Shown here piece after piece: positions 1 through 8,352 of a stretch of 31,389 bases of DNA. This stretch comes from an uncultured Lachnospiraceae bacterium (GTDB lineage Bacteria; Bacillota; Clostridia; Lachnospirales; Lachnospiraceae), in NCBI GenBank assembly GCA_910586095.1, contig CAJUHQ010000029.1, forward strand, positions 1 through 31,389. The letters are read 5' to 3'. Made by a program: the position numbers and the translations under genes. The notes under the pieces were generated by a model. It saw nothing but the letters and a program-made list of their open reading frames with translations. It did no database searches and was not told the DNA's origin. Each line of letters starts with the position of its first letter. Within the stretch, counting starts at the first letter, position 1.

Positions 1-86
1 AAATACGACAGTGTAAGCGTTATTGTCTGATGTACATATATAATCATGAACTTTCAGAAAACTTAGAATATTTTAGCAGTTTTCCC

Positions 87-113
87 TAAAGATTTGCGAA
101 TTTTTTCCGATAT
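87..113 (+). promoter_or_regulatory. SigD (sigma-28) type motility promoter
   Basis: TAAA at 87-90, then exactly 15 bases, then TCCGATAT at 106-113. The Gram-positive SigD consensus is TAAA-N15-GCCGATAA, so only the first and last bases of the -10 block differ. It lies about 90 bases before the FliD-like gene, with room for a short leader. The location before a flagellar-looking gene supports it. Consensus match is seen; activity is inferred. Confidence 0.7.
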
Positions 114-203
114 AACATATGTAAATGAAAATAATAATTTTTACATGGGTTGTACTGTTGCAAAATCGTGCGACAGCAAATAGGACAGAAGGGGTATGAT
201 AAA

Positions 204-983
204 ATGCAGATAAACAGTTCTAGAGGGTCACTAGTTAGATCTAGAAATCTTCGGAGTGCAAAGAGAAGCCGAATGGGGAAGGTATTGCGGTGCAGGACAT
301 CTTTGTCTAACAGCTCAAAAACCAACTCGACAAATCGGACACAATTTGGCTCTGTTAGTAGTTCACAGGCAAAACAAATTGCTATGTACGAAAAGATCGA
401 AAAGTGCACCACAGATATACAGAAAAACGTAAAAGACTTAATCACAATAGGAAAGATGTCTTATACAGAAGATGAGACAGGAAAAGAAGCAAAAGAGAAC
501 GATGAGGCAAAACTTCTTTCTGGAATCAAAGATTTTATCTCAGACTATAATCTTGTACATAGTGCTCTTAATGATCTAGGCAGTATAACAGATCTTGCGC
601 TAAAGAAATCTTTAGATACTACAGTGTCAGAAAATTCAGTGGCATTAAAAGAGCTTGGCATTACAGTGTCAAAGAGTGGTGAACTCATTCTTGATGAAGT
701 TACCTTCAAAAAAGCTGACATGGAAAAAATCAAAGAATTGTTTGCCAAAGAGGATAGTTTTGCAGACAAGATCAGCTCAAAGATGGAAAGCATCGGAAAA
801 TCTGCATCCAACAGCCTTACAATGTTGGATAAACTTTATGGTGCTACCTCTACATACAACAAATATGGAATGAATAATCCTTATTATAACACAGGCTATG
901 ACAATTATATAAATGGTAGTAACTTTACAGGTAATGGGTATTATAATGGAAAGTACTATAATAACACCAACTGGTATATGTAA
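204..983 (+). CDS. FliD-like small protein with Tyr/Asn/Gly-rich tail
   Basis: The ATG at 204 is chosen because AGAAGGGG at 187-194 precedes it at good spacing; an upstream in-frame ATG at 150 lacks a ribosome site. The product is 259 residues with no signal peptide or membrane segment. The N-terminal ~60 residues are Ser/Arg/Asn-rich and basic. The middle is helical and contains ALKELGITVSKSGELILDE, a pattern like the C-terminal part of the flagellar cap protein FliD (alternating 'LGI..s..G.L.lDe'). The last ~45 residues are dominated by Tyr, Asn and Gly. FliD is normally 450 residues or more, so this is not a complete cap protein. A SigD-type promoter upstream agrees with a flagellar or motility role. 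It could be a secreted flagellar-export substrate or surface protein; the function is unproven. Confidence 0.75.
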   Translation: MQINSSRGSLVRSRNLRSAKRSRMGKVLRCRTSLSNSSKTNSTNRTQFGSVSSSQAKQIAMYEKIEKCTTDIQKNVKDLITIGKMSYTEDETGKEAKENDEAKLLSGIKDFISDYNLVHSALNDLGSITDLALKKSLDTTVSENSVALKELGITVSKSGELILDEVTFKKADMEKIKELFAKEDSFADKISSKMESIGKSASNSLTMLDKLYGATSTYNKYGMNNPYYNTGYDNYINGSNFTGNGYYNGKYYNNTNWYM

Positions 984-1025
984 TCATAAAAATGGCCTTA
1001 ATAATCCTAAAATAATTCCAATATA

Positions 1026-1065
1026 AATGAAAAAGCAGCAGCTCGTATAAAGCTGCTTTTTCATT
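1026..1065. terminator. Bidirectional intrinsic terminator
   Basis: A 14-bp perfect stem (1026-1039 with 1052-1065) of the form AATGAAAAAGCAGC / GCTGCTTTTTCATT. It carries an A-run on one side and a T-run on the other, so it can terminate both the FliD-like gene and the convergent GGDEF gene, whose stop codon is at 1068-1070. Confidence 0.85.
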
Positions 1066-1067
1066 TA

Positions 1068-2678
1068 CTACCTTTTTATTTCTTTCTTCGCTTTCTTATC
1101 TTTATACATAATCTTATCAGCTCTATTATAAGTGTCCTCTAAATCTTTATCAATATCGGGAGAATATTTAGCACACCCATATGCAATCTGCATTCGAATC
1201 TCTCTATCTTTTCTGTTAGCAGCATCTACACTCGATTCAAGCATAGAAAGATATTTTTGCAAATCAATAGTGGAACAGTGCTCTATAATTGTCACAAATT
1301 CGTCGCCACCAACTCGATAGCATTTACCAATCCCATTAAAAATTTCATAAATAATTGTGGCACAATTTTTGATATATCGATCTCCTGCACTATGGCCTAA
1401 TGTATCATTAGTATGCTTTAAGTTGTTCAAATCAAAATCAATCACAGCGATATCATGTGGGGATTGTGACCACATCTCAAAATCTATATTAAAACAAGTT
1501 CGATTATTTAATCCCGTCATTTGATCTGTATAGGCAAGCTTTTGAAAAACGCCTGCCTCCTGTCCTTTTTTTATCAAAATCGCTGATTCCAATGTTGAAG
1601 CCATTCCCATTATCATAACATAGAAAAGAAATCCTATGCGCCCAAAACGATTACTGTTATACGCATTTCTATAATAGGCAATCATATCCATAAACAGAAA
1701 GATTACACAGATACAAATACAAAGAAGATGAAGTTTAGTCATGCGTGATAAGATACCGCTTTTAAGCATTTTGTAAGATTGTATAAAGATAATAAATGCC
1801 AGAATACATATAATAGCATGCGTAGTCCAAAGCGATCCTCTAAAATCACATATTCCTGTAACCTGCATCAAAAAGCATAGAAAAATTTGCACAATATTCA
1901 AATAACAAAATTTATCCCAGATGCCACTGCTGTCGCCATAAAAAGTTTTGATAAATATTGCAAAGGGAAATGGTAACAACATCAATGTCAAAAAGGACAC
2001 ATAAGAAGTTACAATATTATTTTTCATAATCAAAGCAATTACATCACACTCATTGACGGACCAGATAGATAAAAAAATTGAAAAGATACCAAGCTTTAAA
2101 AGTTTTCCTTTTGTTCCTGTATTTTTGGATATCACTAGATGATATGCGATAAAGATTATTCCCATAACAAGCAAAACTACACAAGACAAGAGTTGCAGCA
2201 GATTAGAAGATACAATATAAGCAGGAATAGAAATCGCATTGCCCACATAAAAGACGGGGATGTTTTTTAAATAGGAAGCGTAAGGGCTTGAGAATATTAT
2301 TCTAATAGTATGTACCCCTTTTGGAAGTTCAACAAAATTCCAACAGTATCCAGGAGATGCGGATAAAGGATTGTTGTTTGTGACAGGATATTGATAGAAT
2401 AAGCTCTCATCTACATATAAGGTCACATTCTGATGAAGGGAATAAAAAGCAAATATATTTCCAATTGTATCTGTGATCTGTATAGTTCCAGAAACTGTGG
2501 TTTGTGCGGTATTTTCTCTGATTTGATAGTCTTCCCATTTTATAATAGCATAAGCAGATTGCTGACTACGTATATTATTTGCCTTATCATGTACAAAAAT
2601 ATATAGCAAAAAAAGGAATATTAATAAAAATAGAGTACCATATAAAATATAATTTTTCTTTTCTGTCCTAAATTTCAT
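1068..2678 (-). CDS. Membrane-bound GGDEF diguanylate cyclase
   Basis: The product is 536 residues. One transmembrane helix at about 10-29 is followed by an extracytoplasmic beta-rich domain (about 30-155), a block of some seven hydrophobic helices (about 157-370), and a C-terminal GGDEF domain (about 385-530), resembling the 7TMR-DISM sensor layout. The signature GGDEF is intact at residues 457-461, preceded by DFDLNNLKHTNDTLGHSAGD, the usual substrate-binding helix. This predicts synthesis of cyclic di-GMP at the inner face of the membrane in response to an external signal. The inhibitory I-site (RxxD five residues before GGDEF) is absent: the position reads NGIG. AGAGG seven bases upstream supports this start. 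It converges on the FliD-like gene, and cyclic di-GMP commonly controls motility, though no direct link is shown. The ligand is unknown. Confidence 0.9.
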   Translation of the reverse strand: MKFRTEKKNYILYGTLFLLIFLFLLYIFVHDKANNIRSQQSAYAIIKWEDYQIRENTAQTTVSGTIQITDTIGNIFAFYSLHQNVTLYVDESLFYQYPVTNNNPLSASPGYCWNFVELPKGVHTIRIIFSSPYASYLKNIPVFYVGNAISIPAYIVSSNLLQLLSCVVLLVMGIIFIAYHLVISKNTGTKGKLLKLGIFSIFLSIWSVNECDVIALIMKNNIVTSYVSFLTLMLLPFPFAIFIKTFYGDSSGIWDKFCYLNIVQIFLCFLMQVTGICDFRGSLWTTHAIICILAFIIFIQSYKMLKSGILSRMTKLHLLCICICVIFLFMDMIAYYRNAYNSNRFGRIGFLFYVMIMGMASTLESAILIKKGQEAGVFQKLAYTDQMTGLNNRTCFNIDFEMWSQSPHDIAVIDFDLNNLKHTNDTLGHSAGDRYIKNCATIIYEIFNGIGKCYRVGGDEFVTIIEHCSTIDLQKYLSMLESSVDAANRKDREIRMQIAYGCAKYSPDIDKDLEDTYNRADKIMYKDKKAKKEIKR

Positions 2679-3086
2679 CCATGTACCTCTTTTTCAAACA
2701 TCTGTCCATTGCCCCTTTTATCATTCCTAGTCAGTGTTCTTATAAATTTTATCAAAAAATACAAGATGTGTGAATTGTAACTATTATACAATATAAAAGT
2801 ACAATAATCATAGAATTTGTATAGCTACATTTTAATAATGCACAAAAACTTAAAAAAACGCACAGTCTTTATTTATAAAAAGAACGTATATCAGAATATA
2901 CACACAAAAAGATAAAGATTTTTTGTTTTTTTATTTCTTACAATTCATACAATTTCCAAAAGAAGACTTGCAATAGAATAGGAAATAGAGGATAATTAGA
3001 ACTATAATACAAAAATAATATCAAAAATACTCCTGCTATAAAATTAACTATTCTTTATTAAAAATTTGTTATATTGTAAAAATTCA
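2679..3086. other. AT-rich intergenic region, no gene seen
   Basis: Between the divergently read GGDEF and PaaK-like genes. It is very AT-rich with stop codons in all frames. A small hairpin (GTATAT / ATATAC) lies near 2886-2901. I see no cyclic di-GMP riboswitch core and no clear promoter for the minus-strand gene, although several TATAAT-like words occur near 2780-2790. Confidence 0.6.
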
Positions 3087-3129
3087 AAATTTGTACATAT
3101 AACTAAAAGTTCTATATATGTACAAATTT
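3087..3129. promoter_or_regulatory. 15-bp inverted repeat before PaaK-like gene
   Basis: AAATTTGTACATATA at 3087-3101 and its exact reverse complement at 3115-3129, separated by 13 bases. A weak promoter would overlap it: TTGTAC in the left arm (3092-3096 region) and TATATG in the right arm, about 18 bases apart. This geometry suits an operator or a 5' hairpin. The following 60 bases hold another small hairpin (ATTGTT / AACAAT). The repeat is directly seen; the regulatory role is inferred. Confidence 0.5.
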
Positions 3130-3203
3130 GCAGGAGACTGAGTATTGTTAATAAACAATCTTGATTAGCAGATACTTACTGAGACGGACAGATGGGAGTT
3201 ATC

Positions 3204-4490
3204 ATGATTTGGAATAGAACAAGGGAATGTATGAGCCGTGATGAACGGATGGATATGCAAGGAAAAAAGCTGGTAGCATTAATAAAACGTGTATATCATG
3301 ATATCCACTATTACAGAAAAAAAATGCAGGAGCAAGGATTAGAGCCAGGAGATATTCGTGACATAGAAGATCTAAACAAACTGCCTTACACAACAGAAGA
3401 GGATTTGACAAAATTACCAATTTCCTACGATATGCAAATGAAATGTCATACTTTAAGCGTTTCAGATGGACTAAAAAATTTGGCACGCTACACAGCAAAC
3501 GACATTCGAATGTGGAGTGAATGTATTGCACGAACGCTTTCTATGACTGGACTTTGCAGAAATGATACAATACAAGTAGCCTACAGTTATGATTTGGCAT
3601 CGTGTGGTCTTTTAACACGATGTGCTATAGAACAAATAGGAGCTCTTTTGGCTCCATCAGCAATCTATAAAACAAGAGAGCTTATCTCCAAAATGAGAGA
3701 AATTGGAATTACTGGAATATTGTGTACTCCTTCGCATTTGTTACGCATAGCAAAAACAGTAGAGGAATTGGGGTGTACAAAAGAACTTCAATTAAAGGCT
3801 GCTCTCTGTGGTGAAGAATCCTTTGATGAAACAACAAGACTCTATCTAGAAAAACAACTTCACTCAAAAGTATATGATACCTACAATATAAGTGAACTGA
3901 CAAGCGCTGGTATAGCTGGCGAATGTACACATCAACAAGGAATGCACATTCAAGAAGATTTCTTTGCAGCAGAAGTTCTCGGTGACAATACACACACAAA
4001 TGCTACAGATACAACGCAAGGAGAGCTAGTATTGACAACACTAGAACTAGAAAACAATCCGCTGGTACGATATCGAACAAACGAATATGTTACCATTACG
4101 AACAAACCCTGTGCATGTGGCAGATCTACATCGAGAATAACAAGAACTGTATGTGATAACATAATTAGCAAAGAGAGCTTTATGATACGAGGACTCTGTA
4201 TTTCTACTCAACAGCTTCGTTTAGCATTAGAGCGGATTAACGATATCAAAGCATACTATATCATACATCTTAACAAAAAGTTCAATCTAGACATGGTAGA
4301 TGTAGAGATTATCCCAAAAGACATAAAACAAGATTTATCAGAAAAAGATACCAATACAATAAAGAACAAGGTAGTGAATATTTTACAACATATACTAGGG
4401 ATAACACCTAAAACCATCATTATAAACAGGGAAAATAATTGGTACTTTAGCAACAAAACAGTGGTGATTTTGGATCATAGAAACCTATAA
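3204..4490 (+). CDS. PaaK-like adenylate-forming protein, degenerate ATP loop
   Basis: The ATG at 3204 is preferred: GGGAG ends six bases before it and the product then starts MIWNRTRECMSRDE, typical of phenylacetate-CoA ligase (PaaK) family proteins. It has 428 residues, about family length. Conserved features include VYHDIHYYRKKM near the N-terminus, YNISELTSAGIAGEC (for 'YGLSEv.gpGva.EC'), GMHIQEDFF, GELVLTTLELENNPLVRYRT, CACGRST, and a C-terminal SNKTVVILDHRN. The family normally activates a carboxylate with ATP and joins it to CoA. Here the glycine-rich SSGTTGKPT loop is replaced by SVSDGLKNLAR, the Asp of RYRTRD is Asn-Glu, and GRSDDMLIIRG reads CDNIISKESFMIRG. These suggest altered or lost catalysis. 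The protein may be a divergent enzyme or binding protein. A 118-base gap separates it from the binding-protein gene. Confidence 0.75.
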   Translation: MIWNRTRECMSRDERMDMQGKKLVALIKRVYHDIHYYRKKMQEQGLEPGDIRDIEDLNKLPYTTEEDLTKLPISYDMQMKCHTLSVSDGLKNLARYTANDIRMWSECIARTLSMTGLCRNDTIQVAYSYDLASCGLLTRCAIEQIGALLAPSAIYKTRELISKMREIGITGILCTPSHLLRIAKTVEELGCTKELQLKAALCGEESFDETTRLYLEKQLHSKVYDTYNISELTSAGIAGECTHQQGMHIQEDFFAAEVLGDNTHTNATDTTQGELVLTTLELENNPLVRYRTNEYVTITNKPCACGRSTSRITRTVCDNIISKESFMIRGLCISTQQLRLALERINDIKAYYIIHLNKKFNLDMVDVEIIPKDIKQDLSEKDTNTIKNKVVNILQHILGITPKTIIINRENNWYFSNKTVVILDHRNL

Positions 4491-4608
4491 TTTGTATAAA
4501 TTGTATACTACAAGGCTCTAAAACAATTAATATTGCAAAGAATCAACAGATAGTATAGAATAATCTTATATTAACTATCAAAAAACTCAGATATAAGGGA
4601 GGTTATTT

Positions 4609-5904
4609 GTGAAAAAGAGATTATTGATTGGAATACTATCTGTTTCTTTAATAGCTGTCGGGTTGATAGGATGTGCAAATGTTACATCACAAGATAAAAG
4701 TGTAAAAAGCATATCACAGAAAATAGACTCTGAACAAAAAAATACAGACGCCACTCTAGAATCAGGTAAAATTGAATTGACAGTGTGGGTAGAAGAGGCA
4801 AATATAGATAATTTATCAAAAATGATTGAAAGCTTTAAAAAGGAATATGCAGGGCAGGCAGAATTTGAGATCATTATAGAAGCACGCGGAGACGCCGATA
4901 CTAGAAATAATGTATTGAGTGATATTCATAATGCTGCCGATGTATTTTCTATGACAGACGATCAACTCTATAGTTTGATAGCAGGAGGCGCACTCTCGCC
5001 AGTTGTTAATCAGGATGCAATAAAAAATGCAAATCTTGAAGATTCTGTTCAAGCAGCTACTTATCATGATACTGTATACGCCTATCCCTACACAGCAGAC
5101 AATGGATATTTTCTATATTATGATAAAACTTATTTCTCAGATACAGATGTACAAACATTAGACAGAATTTTGGAAGTTGCCGCTGAAAATGAAAAAAAGC
5201 TTTCTATGGAATTAAATTCTGGTTGGTACCTCTACTCTTTTTTTGGCAACACGGGACTTGAATTTGGCATTAACGAAGATGGTGTGACCAATTACTGTAA
5301 TTGGAATAGCACAGAAGGAGCTATCAAGGGGGTTGATGTGGCGCAGGCTCTACTAGATGTAGCACAGCATCCAGGATTTATTGCACAGCCCGATGCCTCC
5401 TTTGTTGCTGGAGTACAATCAGGAGAGTGTATTGCTGGTATTAGTGGGGTATGGAATACTATAATAATTGAAGATGCCTGGGGTGAAAACTACGGCGCTT
5501 GTAAACTTCCCACCTACACCTGCAACGGACAGCAGGTACAAATGTCCTCTTTCAAAGGTTATAAAATGATAGGAGTCAACGCATACTCTGAACATCTAGC
5601 ATGGGCACACAAATTTGCAGACTGGATTACAAATGAAGAAAACCAGACATTGCGTTTTGAGGAGCGAAATCAAGGTCCTAGCAATCGCAATGCTGCTGCT
5701 TCCGACGAAGTGGGAAAAGTCCCTGCCATTGCAGCAGTTATAGCGCAGTCACAATATGGTTCACTTCAACGCGTCGGAAACAGTTATTGGAACGCATGTA
5801 CCCATTTTGCAGATAGTATTGTCGCAGGGAATCCAGATCAAGTATCATTACAAGATTTGATGGATAAATTGGTAAATGAAATCTCTGCTTCTATTGTGCA
5901 GTAG
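4609..5904 (+). CDS. Sugar-type ABC solute-binding lipoprotein
   Basis: A GTG start at 4609 follows AAGGGAGG six bases upstream. The product has 431 residues. A lipoprotein signal is clear: KKR, a hydrophobic stretch, then LIGC with Cys22 as the likely lipidation site. A polar linker of about 30 residues leads into a MalE-like (family 1) extracellular solute-binding fold: LTVWVEEANIDNLSKMIESF, DVFSMTDDQLYSLIAGGALSP, AYPYTADNGYFLYYDKTYF, and the C-terminal KFADWITNEENQTLRFEERN typical of sugar binders. It would bind an oligosaccharide outside the membrane. No permease or ATPase is adjacent. A chemoreceptor follows after about 25 bases, so the protein may feed ligand to the receptor, to a distant transporter, or to both. 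The ligand cannot be read from sequence. Confidence 0.88.
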   Translation: MKKRLLIGILSVSLIAVGLIGCANVTSQDKSVKSISQKIDSEQKNTDATLESGKIELTVWVEEANIDNLSKMIESFKKEYAGQAEFEIIIEARGDADTRNNVLSDIHNAADVFSMTDDQLYSLIAGGALSPVVNQDAIKNANLEDSVQAATYHDTVYAYPYTADNGYFLYYDKTYFSDTDVQTLDRILEVAAENEKKLSMELNSGWYLYSFFGNTGLEFGINEDGVTNYCNWNSTEGAIKGVDVAQALLDVAQHPGFIAQPDASFVAGVQSGECIAGISGVWNTIIIEDAWGENYGACKLPTYTCNGQQVQMSSFKGYKMIGVNAYSEHLAWAHKFADWITNEENQTLRFEERNQGPSNRNAAASDEVGKVPAIAAVIAQSQYGSLQRVGNSYWNACTHFADSIVAGNPDQVSLQDLMDKLVNEISASIVQ

Positions 5905-5930
5905 AAAAATAAAGGAGTATGGTTATAAAA

Positions 5931-7661
5931 ATGAAAGAGAAAATGCGGCTTAGTATTAAATTTATCATTTTGATTCCTGTAGCAGTTCTTGGAATTTTAG
6001 CAGTTTTGTCCAATATTCAGGCCATTAGAAATATTCGAAGTGTCAATGCCACAGCAGTGACCATCGCCAACAAACATATGATGAATATCTTACAGTTAAG
6101 CGATATCGAAAAGAAAATACAAGAGATTCACAAGTTGGCACTTTCCCATATCATAGCGACAGATCTTGATACATTGATCGAGATGGTGGAACAAGTGCGT
6201 GCGGAGGAGGCCATATTAGACAATTATCTAAAAGACTATAAAGAAAGCTTGATGCAAGATCCAGCAGGGTATGAAAGTTTTCTTGCAAGTTATGATTCTA
6301 TGAAATATGAGATTGCAAATCTAATGGCATATAGTGGAAACAATGAAAAGGAAGACGCATTTGCACTTGCAAATGGTCCTATTCGTGCACATAGCGATCA
6401 GATGCAGCAAATAATAGAAGGTATGATGGAAAATGCTAGAAAAAGTGCAGATGAAGCAAGTGATGCTTTGACACAAGCATATCAAAGAGCTGTTTTTAAT
6501 ATTACCATTATTATTGTAATTAGTACTGGGGTGTTGATTATTACAATATATGTGGTGTCTATGTTAGTTATCAGAAAACTCAGTAGAGCCAACCGCGAAA
6601 TGAATGATATTATCAATAAGATTGACCAGAAGCAAGGTGATTTGACAAAAAGAGTAACTATTCTTTCTAATGACGAAATTTCAGACTTAGGGAATGGTAT
6701 CAACACGTTTATGGCAAAACTGCAAAGCATTATGAAATTGATTATTGAAAATTCTAGAAAACTTGAGGAAGTTGTCAATGAAGTACAGGAGAGTGTAAGC
6801 ACTTCTAATGACAATGCTTCTGATTTGTCTGCAATGACACAGGAGCTTTCTGCTACCATGCAAGAAGTAGGACATTCTGCCACTATTATCAACCAAAATG
6901 CAGATTCTGTTCGAAATGAGGTTGAAATGATTGCCGATAAGTCAAATGATATGAATGATTACTCAAAACAGATGAGAGAAAATGCAGATCAAATGGAGGC
7001 AAAAGCAAAGGCCACCATGCATGAAACAAGCACAAAGGTTCAAGAAATTCTCTCCATTCTCAATCAGGCAATTGAGGATAGTAAGAGTGTAGAACAAGTA
7101 AATGGGCTTACAAATGATATTCTCACTATTTCAAGTAAGACAAACCTACTTGCACTAAACGCATCTATTGAGGCGGCTCGTGCTGGAGAAGCAGGAAAGG
7201 GATTTGCTGTGGTTGCAGATGAGATCAGACAACTTGCTGCTTCTAGCCGTGGAACAGCCAGCCGTATCCAGGAAATTAATAAAATAGTCACCAATGCAGT
7301 GTATAATCTAGCAGGAAATGCGAACAATCTTGTTACATATATGACAGATTCGATTTTACCTGAATTTGAAAACTTTGTCAGCAGTGGGGAACAATATAGA
7401 GATAATGCAACATACATAGAATCTGTGATGAACGAGTTTACTACTAAGACAGACGACTTAAAGAAAACTGTAGACGAAATTGCAGCATCTATTGGCACAA
7501 TCACAGATGCCATTGCAGAAGGCGCAAAAGGTGTAACTGGCGCTGCTGAAAGTACGCAAGGTCTTGTTACAGATATGGAAAATATTAGCAAACGAATGGA
7601 TGAAAATCAGCAAATTGCAGTGGCTCTTCAGAAGGAAACGAACATATTTAAGAACTTTTAA
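5931..7661 (+). CDS. Methyl-accepting chemotaxis protein
   Basis: A transmembrane chemoreceptor of about 576 residues. A first helix (about 8-30), an extracytoplasmic helical-bundle sensor domain of about 155 residues, a second helix (about 187-210), a HAMP linker (about 212-265), and a long coiled-coil signalling domain are recognisable. The hairpin tip is well conserved: NLLALNASIEAARAGEAGKG and FAVVADEIRQLA, which bind CheA and CheW. The ATG at 5919 sits one base after GGAG, too close to be used; the ATG at 5931 lies 13 bases from it and is my choice, but the start is not certain. The gene directly follows the sugar-binding lipoprotein, which suggests that the lipoprotein presents ligand to this receptor. 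Together with the SigD-type sites it implies a motile host. Confidence 0.93.
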   Translation: MKEKMRLSIKFIILIPVAVLGILAVLSNIQAIRNIRSVNATAVTIANKHMMNILQLSDIEKKIQEIHKLALSHIIATDLDTLIEMVEQVRAEEAILDNYLKDYKESLMQDPAGYESFLASYDSMKYEIANLMAYSGNNEKEDAFALANGPIRAHSDQMQQIIEGMMENARKSADEASDALTQAYQRAVFNITIIIVISTGVLIITIYVVSMLVIRKLSRANREMNDIINKIDQKQGDLTKRVTILSNDEISDLGNGINTFMAKLQSIMKLIIENSRKLEEVVNEVQESVSTSNDNASDLSAMTQELSATMQEVGHSATIINQNADSVRNEVEMIADKSNDMNDYSKQMRENADQMEAKAKATMHETSTKVQEILSILNQAIEDSKSVEQVNGLTNDILTISSKTNLLALNASIEAARAGEAGKGFAVVADEIRQLAASSRGTASRIQEINKIVTNAVYNLAGNANNLVTYMTDSILPEFENFVSSGEQYRDNATYIESVMNEFTTKTDDLKKTVDEIAASIGTITDAIAEGAKGVTGAAESTQGLVTDMENISKRMDENQQIAVALQKETNIFKNF

Positions 7662-7694
7662 TGAACATCATTCTTCAAAATAGGAGAAAAAGAT

Positions 7695-8351
7695 ATGAAC
7701 AAATGTGTGGTTGTTGGAGCGGGAGACTGCAACAGTATGCTGTTAAGAAAAAAAATGGTACTTCAACAAGGAGATTTGTGCATAGCAGCAGATCGTGGTC
7801 TAGAATATTTATTAGAAATTGGTGTGATTCCAAATCTTATTATAGGAGATATGGATTCAGTAAAACCAGAGATTCTTACGCAGCAACTTGAACACTCAGA
7901 TAAGATCTCTATAAGACAACTTCCAGTCGAGAAGGATGATACAGATATGCTCGCAGCAATCAAAGAGGGCTTGATACGCGGATATAAAATCTTTGAATTA
8001 TATGGCGCTTTAGGAGGTCGGATCGATCATACCATTGCCAATATTCAATGTCTGCTTTATCTGCTAAATCACAAAGCGAGGGGAATTCTAATAGGTAAGG
8101 ATACCAATATCTTATTAATCCGAAATGAAAAAATTACTTTCACTGCACAGGAGCATAAAGCTGGAAAATTACTTTCTATTTTTGCATATGGGCAAGATGC
8201 TATAGGTGTCACTGAAAATGGATTGAAATATTCATTACAAGATGCTATTGTCAAACAAGAATTTCCGATAGGAATAAGTAATCAGTTTACAGGCACAGAT
8301 GCAATGATACAAGTAAAAGAAGGGATGCTTTTGATTTGCGTGGAGGACTGA
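7695..8351 (+). CDS. thiN: Thiamine pyrophosphokinase
   Basis: A 218-residue cytosolic enzyme that transfers pyrophosphate from ATP to thiamine to make thiamine diphosphate. Family motifs are in order: CIAADRGLEYLLEIGVIP, LIIGDMDS, EKDDTDMLAAIKEGL, ELYGALGGRIDHTIANIQ and, near the end, GISNQFTG. The acidic GDMDS and KDDTD motifs bind Mg-ATP. Length equals that of the family. GGAG nine bases upstream supports the start. It follows the chemoreceptor gene by 33 bases with no terminator between them, so it is probably co-transcribed. Its stop codon almost touches the next start. There is no thiamine riboswitch visible before the run. Co-transcription with chemotaxis genes looks incidental. Confidence 0.95.
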   Translation: MNKCVVVGAGDCNSMLLRKKMVLQQGDLCIAADRGLEYLLEIGVIPNLIIGDMDSVKPEILTQQLEHSDKISIRQLPVEKDDTDMLAAIKEGLIRGYKIFELYGALGGRIDHTIANIQCLLYLLNHKARGILIGKDTNILLIRNEKITFTAQEHKAGKLLSIFAYGQDAIGVTENGLKYSLQDAIVKQEFPIGISNQFTGTDAMIQVKEGMLLICVED

Positions 8352-8352
8352 A

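Noticed and set aside
150..203. Upstream start for the FliD-like gene
   Set aside because: It has no Shine-Dalgarno sequence; AGAAGGGG fits the ATG at 204.
2679..3203. Cyclic di-GMP riboswitch near the GGDEF gene
   Set aside because: I looked for the conserved GEMM-I core words and found none.
4861..4905. SigD-like CCGATA word inside the binding-protein gene (also near 8262 and 14758)
   Set aside because: These lie inside coding sequences and have no correctly spaced TAAA.
7064..7591. 175-codon open frame on the minus strand inside the chemoreceptor gene
   Set aside because: It is antisense to the highly conserved signalling domain. Ser/Val-rich antisense frames are expected there, and no ribosome site was seen.
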